The notes under the pieces were generated by a model. That model ran no database searches. It was given only the letters and a program-made list of their open reading frames with translations, and had not been told where the DNA came from. A program made the translations under genes and the position numbers. A stretch of DNA of 64,000 bases from G963663525 sp963663525 (GTDB lineage: Bacteria > Myxococcota_A > SURF-8 > G963663525), in the NCBI GenBank assembly GCA_963663525.2, contig CAXXHC010000002.1, positions 372,001-436,000 of the forward strand, in the 5' to 3' direction. This document shows, piece after piece, positions 42,837 to 50,820 of the stretch (position 1 is its first letter; every line of letters begins with the position of its first letter).

Positions 42837-44072
42837 TTATTCGCTTTTCGCCAAAATCTTTTTGCCCATCGTGAACCACTGCTTCAACGGACGGTAGCTG
42901 GGACAGACATAGGTGCACAGTCCGCACTCGATGCAGTAATCCAACGTCGCCGCCTCTTCATAGCGACCGTATTCGCAGTACCGTCCCATTTCCTGGGGTT
43001 GCAGCCGCGCCGGGCAGACATCGGTGCAGGCTCCGCAATTGACACACGGACGCGAGCGGAATTCGTCGTGCTCGGCTCCGGGAACGACCGTCAGGCCATC
43101 CATTCCCGCCAGCACCGGGGTATCGGGATCGAACTGCGCGAGGCCGGTCATCGGCCCGCCGAATAGCAGCCGATCTCCGGATTCATAAGCCATTCCGGCA
43201 TGTTGCAGCACATCCCCGGCGCGGGTACCGACCAGCACACGGAGGTTTTTCTTTTTTCCGTTTCGGTCCCCGACCGTCAGGTCGGCGAAACGCGGCAACA
43301 CTCCCTTCGCAATGATGGAATGCAGCGCCAGCGCAAGATGTACCGAAATCACGGAGATTTTGCCTTCACCGCCCTGGTTGGCCATCGCGGTCTTTATCAG
43401 GCGATCCATGGAAGTGGGATAGCGCTCGTCCAACTCCAGGCTACCCGTACCAAGCGCCTTGAATTCATCGGATACCTTTTTCGGCAAGGCGAAACGGATC
43501 AGACCGGCACCGAACAACTTTTTGACCGTCTCCGCAGCGGCGTGAAGTTCATCCAAGCTTTCACGGCTTCGCTGGACTCTTGCAGTAAGTCCGACGTCGA
43601 TATCCGCACCGCTGATAACCAGGATATCCGCCTGCGGGTTGCTTCCGTCGGCCCAGGGGAAACAGGCGTCCGTCGTGAACCCGGCCAGCGTCGCCGGAAG
43701 TCCCGCCTTGCGCACCTGGTCCCACAACTCCCCGGAATCACTGGATTCCATCGGATCGATGGCGGCTTCGTCGGTTTCCGGATCTTCCGGTTTGATGCGA
43801 AGCACGGGCACGGATCGCAATCCGGTCGGATAGGGTGCGCCGCCAATGTCCTCGATCTTGCCGGAAACCGGGCAGCGAAGTTCGCAGCCTTCCTCTCCGG
43901 CGACGACGACACCGGCCTTGACGGTCTCGCCTTTATCGACGACGGGAGCCAGGATTTCTCCTTGCGCGCCGACCAGCGGGAAAAGAATTTCTCCGGCCAG
44001 ATAGGTCTCGAACGCCGATTTTTCGCAGGACAGGTACAGGGTTCTCTTTTTCTGCTCGCCGAACCATCCCAT
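42837..44072 (-). CDS. rnfC: Rnf complex subunit RnfC, with altered NADH/FMN site
   Basis: 411 residues from the ATG at 44072 (AAGGAAG upstream). N-terminal sandwich-hybrid domain (GEILAPVVDKGETVKAGVVV ... CPVSGKIEDI), SLBB-like region with FGGPMTG near 295, and two ferredoxin motifs, CVNCGACTDVCP at ~343 and CIECGLCTYVCP at ~380. The central domain is diverged: where RnfC/NuoF-like proteins have GLGGAGFPT the sequence here reads LPATLAGFTTDACFPW (~121-136), and where they have GAECEPYLT it reads GADIDVGLT (~154-162). Both are NADH/FMN contacts in the family. So identity is certain, but canonical NADH oxidation is doubtful. Confidence 0.94.
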   Translation of the reverse strand: MGWFGEQKKRTLYLSCEKSAFETYLAGEILFPLVGAQGEILAPVVDKGETVKAGVVVAGEEGCELRCPVSGKIEDIGGAPYPTGLRSVPVLRIKPEDPETDEAAIDPMESSDSGELWDQVRKAGLPATLAGFTTDACFPWADGSNPQADILVISGADIDVGLTARVQRSRESLDELHAAAETVKKLFGAGLIRFALPKKVSDEFKALGTGSLELDERYPTSMDRLIKTAMANQGGEGKISVISVHLALALHSIIAKGVLPRFADLTVGDRNGKKKNLRVLVGTRAGDVLQHAGMAYESGDRLLFGGPMTGLAQFDPDTPVLAGMDGLTVVPGAEHDEFRSRPCVNCGACTDVCPARLQPQEMGRYCEYGRYEEAATLDYCIECGLCTYVCPSYRPLKQWFTMGKKILAKSE

Positions 44073-44125
44073 GGCATCTTCCTTGGGGTTGGTGAAAGAA
44101 ACACCATTCGTTGACAGCACGAGGT

Positions 44126-45982
44126 TTACAGGGGCAACGCCTCGGCATCGTTCATGTTTTCATAGACCGGAAGCCCGAATTCCTCGTGGCAGTCCGCACA
44201 CAGTTTTTTCCGCACCGCTTTGTACGCCGGAATTCCAAGCCCCTCCCGCTGGTGGCACGCGCCGCAATGACCGGGATCGGTCGGCGACGGGCGGCAGTCA
44301 TCCACGGGGGTGCTTTCGTCGCAATCCATCACCTTGGGAAGCTGCAGCAGGCGCGATCGCACGCTTGCCGGCTGCTTCATGTTGTGATGGCAGTCCATGC
44401 AGGGGAAGCCCGCAAGATCCACGTGCACCCGGTGCACGTCGGAGGCATCCCGTCCGAGCATCGACGCTGGAGGCAGGGGCTTTTCGACGATGGTCGACAG
44501 CAGCCGCGTTTCAGCCTCGTCTTTTTCTCCGGTTTCCAAGGCATTTTTCGCGCGCTCACGCTGGGCAATCGCTTCTTTGCGGGCCTGCGGATAGGCGTGG
44601 CAGCCACGACAGGTCAGCGGCCCTTGCTTCTTTTCCTTATGGCAGTCCAAGCAGACTTTGTGCATGGCCCTTTCCATGGCCAGCGGATTGTGCTTTTCGA
44701 GGAACAGCCTGTTGGCCGAGGCGAAATCGCCGCCCACAGGATCGACGTGGCAGGCTTCGCAGGTTTCGACTTTCAGTTTTTCGTCGTCGATCTGTTCGTG
44801 ACATTTTGCGCAAAGATGATGCGAAACCTGCTTCAACTCCACGGCGCTTTTTACCGTATGATCCAGGTGACATTCCCGGCAGCTTCGCATCTCGTCGCGA
44901 CCGGCGTCCTCGTGATGGCAGTGCAGGCAATCCACGTCCGCTCCGATGGCGTGGGCGTCGTGCGTCCAGGTCACAAGACCGAAACTCGCCGGTTGGGTGT
45001 GCGCCGCCTCGCGGTGGCAGTCATTGCAAGCCACCGGCATCTCCGGATCGAGGTCCGGGGAATCGAAGTCGTGGCAGTCGAAACAGCGTTTATGGAAGGC
45101 GGTCTTTCGGGCGGGGATCGCCTTGCCGTCCTTCGTGCGCCCGACCTTGGCCTTGTGGCAATCGCTACAGCGCCGATATTCCTGCGGATTCGCAGTCTCT
45201 TCCTCCATGTGGTGGCAGGTCAGGCAAGTATAGTCTTTGCCGTCGTAATCCATGTATTCCAAGTGGTGGTCGCGATGGTCCCAGACCACTTCGCCCGCCT
45301 CGCCCGCGAACAGCGGATTGTGAGGATAGGCCGCCTCCCCTTCCCTTTCGCGGTGAATCATGCCCTCATGGCAGTCTTCGCAACGGTTCCACTCGCCTTC
45401 GGCGGGCAACGCCGTGGGTTGACCTTCCACGTGGCAGCGCACGCAAGCGATGGTGTTTTCCCAGGCATATTGCCGATGTTCGAACTCGGTGGCGCCGCCA
45501 AGAGCAGGCATTTTGGATTCGTGGCAGTCCCGGCAGCGGGTCGGACCCTCGCCCACTGCCTGGTGGCAACCCGCGCATTTTTTATGAAACGCAACACGGC
45601 GGTCAGCGGGCAGATGGCCCTTTTCGAGGTCCACGCCGTTTTCCTTGGCCCATTCGGCATACGCCGTCTTGCGCTCGTCGGCGGCCATGTCCGCGTTGGG
45701 CTTGGCGGGAAACACCGACTCGCCCAGCACCCGATGCTGGTGGCAATCGGAACAGGCCTGCATGTCGCTCTCGCCGGTTTTCGACGTGTGGTGACAGACC
45801 TGACAGTTGGCGACGGCTTCCCTGGCGTGCAGCGTGTGGCTCCAGGGAACGTCACCGAAGCTGTTGGCCAGGGTCTCGTCTTCATCTTGCTCCGTAATGA
45901 GGCTCGCTCCGAGAGCTCCCAGGAACAGAAACACGCAGACCACGGACAGCCAGAAAAGCTGGTAGGTTTTGATCGGTTTCAA
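44126..45982 (-). CDS. 19-haem periplasmic c-type cytochrome
   Basis: 618 residues. An N-terminal hydrophobic segment (~9-28, signal or anchor) is followed by 19 CxxCH haem-binding motifs spread over the whole protein, with many extra His residues (HTLH, HHLEY, CHH) for bis-His ligation. The spacing of the motifs resembles the class III/HmcA type of repeated four-haem units. Located between hmcD and rnfC, where sulfate reducers have hmcE and hmcF. Rnf operons of Desulfovibrio and of Methanosarcina acetivorans also start with a multihaem cytochrome, so it is the likely electron partner of the Rnf subunits on the periplasmic side (RnfG/RnfD). Confidence 0.93.
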   Translation of the reverse strand: MKPIKTYQLFWLSVVCVFLFLGALGASLITEQDEDETLANSFGDVPWSHTLHAREAVANCQVCHHTSKTGESDMQACSDCHQHRVLGESVFPAKPNADMAADERKTAYAEWAKENGVDLEKGHLPADRRVAFHKKCAGCHQAVGEGPTRCRDCHESKMPALGGATEFEHRQYAWENTIACVRCHVEGQPTALPAEGEWNRCEDCHEGMIHREREGEAAYPHNPLFAGEAGEVVWDHRDHHLEYMDYDGKDYTCLTCHHMEEETANPQEYRRCSDCHKAKVGRTKDGKAIPARKTAFHKRCFDCHDFDSPDLDPEMPVACNDCHREAAHTQPASFGLVTWTHDAHAIGADVDCLHCHHEDAGRDEMRSCRECHLDHTVKSAVELKQVSHHLCAKCHEQIDDEKLKVETCEACHVDPVGGDFASANRLFLEKHNPLAMERAMHKVCLDCHKEKKQGPLTCRGCHAYPQARKEAIAQRERAKNALETGEKDEAETRLLSTIVEKPLPPASMLGRDASDVHRVHVDLAGFPCMDCHHNMKQPASVRSRLLQLPKVMDCDESTPVDDCRPSPTDPGHCGACHQREGLGIPAYKAVRKKLCADCHEEFGLPVYENMNDAEALPL

Positions 45983-46047
45983 CGTTCAACTCCACCGTTT
46001 CGTATCAGAAGGAAGAAAAAGCTTCCGAAAAACCGTAAGATACGCCT

Positions 46048-46179
46048 CTAGTCGTCGTCGTCTTTGCCGCCGGCAAGAAACTTCCAGTAAGCCACGAAAC
46101 CGAACAGGAAGGCAACCACCGTAAGGTAGGTCATGCCTTTGGCGTGGGTCATGAAATCTTGAAGTGTGAAAAACTCCAT
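46048..46179 (-). CDS. hmcD: HmcD-like small membrane protein
   Basis: 43 residues, too short for most gene finders: MEFFTLQDFMTHAKGMTYL, one TM helix (~17-36), ending in four Asp. GAGGAG lies ahead of the start. The opening MEFxTLQDFMTHxKG is characteristic of HmcD, a one-helix subunit of the high-molecular-weight cytochrome complex. It lies 20 bases after hmcC. Confidence 0.85.
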   Translation of the reverse strand: MEFFTLQDFMTHAKGMTYLTVVAFLFGFVAYWKFLAGGKDDDD

Positions 46180-46199
46180 GATCGGCGAACTCCTCGAAC

Positions 46200-47375
46200 T
46201 CAGTGTTGATCTTTGTAATCGGGATGATCGTAGAAAATCGGCATATGCGTGACGATGAATTTGAACGCCAGCACGCCCGCCGTGATGAGGAACAGCGTCG
46301 TGGCGATCTCCATCCAGTGCGGGAAGTACCGCTCGTCGGCGGGAAGATTGTAGTTGAAGGCGATCAGCGACACGTTGAGCCGGTTGAAAACGATGCCCAG
46401 CACCGTAATCAGCGCCGTAAAGCGGATCAGCGTGAGGTTCTTCTCGCGCCGTCCGATGGCATACAGGAACGAAGGCAGCGCCACGAAGCCCAGCAACTCG
46501 ACCAGGAACAGGTGCCCGTAAGGCGTGTTGAGCAGGTGCCATTCGTTGTCCAGAGCGATGCCGATGACTTTCAGCGCGAAATATCCGGCCAGCACCCACG
46601 ATGCCGCCTTGGCGAAACCAAGGGTCACTTCGTCGAACTCGCTGTGGTGGTGCGCGTCGATGCGATCTTTATAGAAATGATGCGACAGTGCCCCTTCGAA
46701 CATCACCATGGACAACCCTGCCGCGATACTCGATATGAAGAAATACAGCGGCAGATACGGCGAGTACCACAAAGGATGCAGTTTCGTGGGAGCGATCAGG
46801 TACATTGCACCCAACGAAGATTGGTGCAGCGTGGAGAGAATCACGCCAAAAATGGTCAGTACCATCGTCAGCTTCACGATGATATTGCGCAATTTCTTGA
46901 ATCCCAGCCACTCCAGCGGCGCCGGGCTGAATTCGAGGAAAAGCACAGTGAGATACAACGCCACGCAAGCGGCCACTTCGAACATGATCGAGGTCGGACC
47001 GGCCTGGATCACGAAGGGGTACGGCAACCGCCAGGGGCGTCCGACGTCGTATAGCAGGGCGATCGGCACGAGGGCATAGCCCAGGAAACCGGTCAGAATC
47101 GCCGGACGCACGGCGGAATGGTACTTTTTCATGCCGAAAATGTAGACACCTGCCGAGGTGGTGTAGCCACCTGCGGCGAGCGCAACGCCGGTGAGCAGGT
47201 CGAACCCGATCCACAACCCCCAGGGGTTGTTGCTGTCCAGGTTCGTCACCGCGCCCAATCCCAAGCCGAAACGCATCACGGTCAGCACAAGTCCGACGGC
47301 GATGATGATTGCGGCCACGATGTTGAACGGCGTGAAAATCGTGTTTTGCTGAGTCGGGTTCGCTACGGCCATCAC
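46200..47375 (-). CDS. hmcC: HmcC-like NrfD-family membrane subunit
   Basis: 391 residues with about ten TM helices and the NrfD/HybB-type signature NNPWGLWIGFDLLTGVALAAGG (quoted in part; ~49-70). NrfD-family subunits exchange electrons between a periplasmic four-cluster ferredoxin-like protein and menaquinone, or take part in ion movement. The start overlaps the hmcB stop (ATGA), so the two are translationally coupled. Closest in arrangement to HmcC of sulfate reducers. Confidence 0.92.
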   Translation of the reverse strand: MMAVANPTQQNTIFTPFNIVAAIIIAVGLVLTVMRFGLGLGAVTNLDSNNPWGLWIGFDLLTGVALAAGGYTTSAGVYIFGMKKYHSAVRPAILTGFLGYALVPIALLYDVGRPWRLPYPFVIQAGPTSIMFEVAACVALYLTVLFLEFSPAPLEWLGFKKLRNIIVKLTMVLTIFGVILSTLHQSSLGAMYLIAPTKLHPLWYSPYLPLYFFISSIAAGLSMVMFEGALSHHFYKDRIDAHHHSEFDEVTLGFAKAASWVLAGYFALKVIGIALDNEWHLLNTPYGHLFLVELLGFVALPSFLYAIGRREKNLTLIRFTALITVLGIVFNRLNVSLIAFNYNLPADERYFPHWMEIATTLFLITAGVLAFKFIVTHMPIFYDHPDYKDQH

Positions 47376-48439
47376 ACGCTCTCCTTCGCCTCTTCCTTGA
47401 ACTTGGCTTCCGCTTCCGCAACCGCTTTTTTGACCGCTTTGGCGGTCTCGGCTTCGGCGCGCTTTTGGGCCTTTTCAAGTTCCTGTTTGAGCTTCTCATC
47501 GCCCTTGCCTTCGGTTTCGGCAATGGCTTTGGCTACCGCCTCTTTTTGTTCCTTGGCGGCGATTTTCTCTTTGCGCTTGTTGATCGCGTACACGCCGGTA
47601 AGCAGCACCGGCCACGCGCCGACCACCGCCGGAACCACCGCCAGCGCACCGCCGGTCAAATCGGACGGGGCATGGTGCGGGACGTTCATCGGCAGGTTGA
47701 TGTCGTCGAACGACACGCCGGAGAGGAACAGCCAGTTCGTTCCACCCAGTTCGTTTTCGCCGTAAATATGATCGATGTAGCGATCGGGATGCTTCTTGAT
47801 GCGTTCGCGCGCGATTTTCAGCAGATCTTCACGGGTTCCGAAGGTCAGAGCTTCCATTGGGCAGGCTTCTACGCAACCGGGCTTCAACCCCTTCTTGAGG
47901 CGCGGATGGCACATCGTGCAACGCACCACGACCGGATCGAAGGCGCTGTCGTAGGCGTAGGCGGGCATACTCCAGGGACAGGCCAGCAGGCAGTACCGAC
48001 AACCGACGCAGACGTTCGGGTTGTAGATCACCGCGCCTTCAGGAGTTTTGGTGAAGGCGTTGACGAAGCAGGCCGAGGCGCAGGCCGGTTCCTGGCAGTG
48101 GTGGCACTGCTGCTTGCGGAACACCGGGCCGTAACCGGGAACTTCGTATTTGTTGACCACGGTGAACACGTTGGTCTTCGTTCGCCGCTTTTTGTCCAAT
48201 ACCGTCAGATCATCGAACGGTACATCCGGTTTCGGCTGCTTGTTGACCTCGTTGCAGGCCGCCTCGCAGGATCGACACCCGACGCAAAGCGTGGTGTCGT
48301 GCAACACGCCGTAGGCTCCCGGATAGCCCTCGTAATGCTTGTGCTGGGCCAGGGCTTTTTTGCCTCCGACGGTGGCGGCGGCGGTACCGGCGCCTGCCGC
48401 CGTGAGAAACTTCAGGAATTTCCTGCGCGATACTGACAT
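47372..48439 (-). CDS. hmcB: HmcB-like Tat-exported four-cluster iron-sulfur protein
   Basis: 355 residues. Twin-arginine signal SRRKFLKF at residues 4-11. Four [4Fe-4S] motifs: CVGCRSCEAAC (~52), CHHCQEPACASAC (~111), CVGCRYCLLACP (~143) and CTMCHPRLKKG..CVEAC (~176). After the clusters comes one TM helix (~258-276) and a 70-residue Lys/Glu/Ala coiled-coil tail (~283-355) that would lie in the cytoplasm. It links the haem protein HmcA to the quinone-reactive HmcC. The tail is unusually long for the family. Confidence 0.93.
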   Translation of the reverse strand: MSVSRRKFLKFLTAAGAGTAAATVGGKKALAQHKHYEGYPGAYGVLHDTTLCVGCRSCEAACNEVNKQPKPDVPFDDLTVLDKKRRTKTNVFTVVNKYEVPGYGPVFRKQQCHHCQEPACASACFVNAFTKTPEGAVIYNPNVCVGCRYCLLACPWSMPAYAYDSAFDPVVVRCTMCHPRLKKGLKPGCVEACPMEALTFGTREDLLKIARERIKKHPDRYIDHIYGENELGGTNWLFLSGVSFDDINLPMNVPHHAPSDLTGGALAVVPAVVGAWPVLLTGVYAINKRKEKIAAKEQKEAVAKAIAETEGKGDEKLKQELEKAQKRAEAETAKAVKKAVAEAEAKFKEEAKESV

Positions 48440-48471
48440 GAGGGAGTCCTCCTGGTTCGTGTCAGGTTCGG

Positions 48472-50064
48472 TTAATGTACCGCGGCATCTGCTTTTTCAC
48501 TATGGCACTGCACGCAGTTCATCGGCATGGCCACATCCATCTTTTCGTGGCATCCGATGCACTGTTGATGATAGGCCCCCTGCAATCCGGGACCGAACAT
48601 GTTCCGCTCGCTGCGGCCTTCTTTTTCGTGGCAGTTCACGCACATCGGCGGTTTCTGTCCCACCGGGCTGTGGTGATGGCATCCGGCGCAGAGGGTGTCT
48701 TCTCCGCCGTGGAAATACTTCGCCATGCGGCTTTCGGCGACGCCCTTTCGCAAGGCTTCGATGATCTGCTTATGCGGGAACACCGAGGGGCCGTACTTGT
48801 TTTGCAGAATGTCGATCGTCACTTTTTCCGGGATTTCACTCGATGCGAACGTGAACTCCGGATAAGGAACCGTCTCGGGATCGAATGCAGCCATAGCGCT
48901 TGTATTTTCAGTAGGTTGCGCGTCGCCCTCTTCACCAGCTTCGGCAGGAACTTCTGCCTTGGGTGGCTCGAAGTGACACTTGGTGCAGGTATGGTCCGCC
49001 AACCGGGCATTGCTCATGAACGTGTGGCATCCGGCGCATTCCGGCTCTTTTTTATGGGCGTTATGACATCCAACGCAGCTTTGCTCGGCGTTGTAGGCGT
49101 GGAAGGCTGCTTCGAGATTGGCTTCTCCACCTTTGTAATCGCCTTTGACGGTGTGGCATTCGTTGCAGGCTTGCATGGTGTCGTGGTGACAGTCGCGGCA
49201 GCGTCCGGTGTAGTTTTCATGCCCTTTGTGGTTGAACGGCACTGGCGTCATGCGTGCATTGGCGTTGTCCGCTTCGGAGGGTACGAGCCGAACCACATCG
49301 GGCTGCTCGTCGTTCAGTTGAAGACGGGGAACACGGGCCATCTTCTTGATTTCAGCCGTCTTTTCCGCCTTGTGACATCCTGCGCATTCCACGGGACCGC
49401 TGGAAAGATTCTTCCCGGCGCGTTCCATATGACAGGTAACGCAGGCCTTGTGAGAGGCCGTTTGCATGGAAGCCGAGCGTCCCATGCCGCCGTCATCATG
49501 GCAGTCGCGGCAGTTGGATTCGGTCCCTTTTTTGTAAACCAGCCCGTGGGCGGCGTCGTCGTAAGTGTGGTGACACTTTCCGCAATCCGCCTTCAATTCC
49601 TTGATATGTCGGGCGTGCAGGGAAAGATCCATGGGAATCAGCACTCGATTGGACACATATTCCGGTTCAATCGCGTGGCATTCGCCGCAGACGACGGGAC
49701 CGCTTTCCTTCCCCTGGGCCTTCATTTCCTTGTGACAACCCTGGCAGTTCGCGTGGAAGTGGTCCATCATCGTCTCTTTGTCGGGACCGTCTTCGAAACG
49801 AAGGAATTTCTGGGAAAGGTACTTTTCGCCCTGCTTGTGACAGGTCTGGCAGTTCTTTCCCTCTTTTTCCAGGGCTTTGGTGTGCATGTCGTGGCCGAAC
49901 AGCACCGTCGGGCGTTCGAGATCGCCGAACTGTTTCAACGTGTCGATGGTCAACAGATCCCAGCGCTCTTTGGATTCCTCGTCGGCCCAGGCAATACCCA
50001 GGAGCGACAATGCGAGCGAAAGAATCAATACCAACTTACCCGCCATGTAAACCTTTTCCCGCAT
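48472..50064 (-). CDS. hmcA: HmcA-like 16-haem periplasmic cytochrome
   Basis: 530 residues from the ATG at 50064; the ATG at 50046 is an alternative with AAAGG ahead of it. Cleavable Sec signal (LVLILSLALSLLGIAWA). I count 16 CxxCH motifs, the same number as HmcA of Desulfovibrio. A haem-free stretch with an acidic linker (~residues 355-430) splits the protein into a 12-haem part and a 4-haem part. First gene of the hmc-rnf array. As in sulfate reducers it would accept electrons from periplasmic hydrogenases or small cytochromes and pass them to HmcB. Confidence 0.92.
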   Translation of the reverse strand: MREKVYMAGKLVLILSLALSLLGIAWADEESKERWDLLTIDTLKQFGDLERPTVLFGHDMHTKALEKEGKNCQTCHKQGEKYLSQKFLRFEDGPDKETMMDHFHANCQGCHKEMKAQGKESGPVVCGECHAIEPEYVSNRVLIPMDLSLHARHIKELKADCGKCHHTYDDAAHGLVYKKGTESNCRDCHDDGGMGRSASMQTASHKACVTCHMERAGKNLSSGPVECAGCHKAEKTAEIKKMARVPRLQLNDEQPDVVRLVPSEADNANARMTPVPFNHKGHENYTGRCRDCHHDTMQACNECHTVKGDYKGGEANLEAAFHAYNAEQSCVGCHNAHKKEPECAGCHTFMSNARLADHTCTKCHFEPPKAEVPAEAGEEGDAQPTENTSAMAAFDPETVPYPEFTFASSEIPEKVTIDILQNKYGPSVFPHKQIIEALRKGVAESRMAKYFHGGEDTLCAGCHHHSPVGQKPPMCVNCHEKEGRSERNMFGPGLQGAYHQQCIGCHEKMDVAMPMNCVQCHSEKADAAVH

Positions 50065-50589
50065 ATTCCTTACCTTGCACAAGGTTGGTGTTCGTTCCGC
50101 GCAAAAACCTCGCGAAAACGAACCGTTGCATGACTTTCGATCCATGTTTCGGCGATCCGTTCGTGCATTACCCACGATTCCGACGTTTCGACGATGACCG
50201 CCGCCGGTTCGGTCGCATTTCGAACAAACCTCCAGGGGCAACGGCCCCCCATTCCACCGCTGGAGTCTTCATTTTCAGTTTAATTCCTCAGAACACGTAT
50301 CGTATTACAATCTTGACCAATCAACGTCCTCGTTTGCCGGGAAAAGTCTCTTTGAAATGGCACGTCATGTCAAGGTATTTCCGTTTTGAACGCAACACTG
50401 AAAATACTCATTTAGAATTCATTAAAACACATACATTCCAATAGGTTACATCTTTCACACAACCTTCGATCGCGTAATTTTTCTCGAAAAAAAACGGGAA
50501 AAACCAAGTGTTATTCGCTTAATAAAATAAGGCATAACTTATAGAGTATTACGGTGTGAATTTACTGCCCAATCCATAACACTTTTACA

Positions 50590-50610
50590 CTTTCGTAACA
50601 TTTACGAAAG
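50590..50610. promoter_or_regulatory. 21-base palindrome, possible operator
   Basis: CTTTCGTAA-CAT-TTACGAAAG, two perfect 9-base arms, 144 bases before the epimerase promoter and ~525 bases upstream of hmcA. No T run, so an operator is more likely than a terminator. Confidence 0.4.
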
Positions 50611-50753
50611 AACTTCACCTGAATTTTCTTTTTCGCGCCCTTGTCCACGGTCTCATTTCGACTTTCGCCCCCGGTCCTCCATTGAATGTCCGAGGCCATT
50701 CGAATGCTATTTGTGGAAGACAACCGAAGGTTTCAAACATGGGATAAAAAGCA

Positions 50754-50782
50754 TTGACTGGAAATTCATCCTGCACTAGTAT
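50754..50782 (+). promoter_or_regulatory. Epimerase gene promoter
   Basis: TTGACT, 17-base spacer, TAGTAT; start of transcription expected ~30 bases before the ATG. A strong vegetative-type match. Confidence 0.7.
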
Positions 50783-50820
50783 CCCCGAAACTTGAAACGG
50801 ATCGACGGAAGGCAACGATT

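Larger units (their letters stand above)
50065..50820. other. Long AT-rich divergent spacer between hmcA and the epimerase gene
   Basis: 756 bases without a credible gene. Open frames here lack ribosome-binding sites and conserved residues. It contains the strong epimerase promoter at 50754-50782 and a perfect 21-base interrupted palindrome at 50590-50610. The hmc promoter must also lie here but I could not place it with confidence. The length suggests multiple regulator sites. Confidence 0.6.

Noticed and set aside
44071..46051. Two long plus-strand open frames opposite the 19-haem cytochrome gene
   Set aside because: Antisense shadows produced by the repetitive CxxCH codons; the cytochrome strand carries all 19 motifs.
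50341..50373. Sigma-54 promoter in the hmcA spacer (TGGCACG)
   Set aside because: The -12 element (TTGC) is missing at the required distance and it points away from hmcA.
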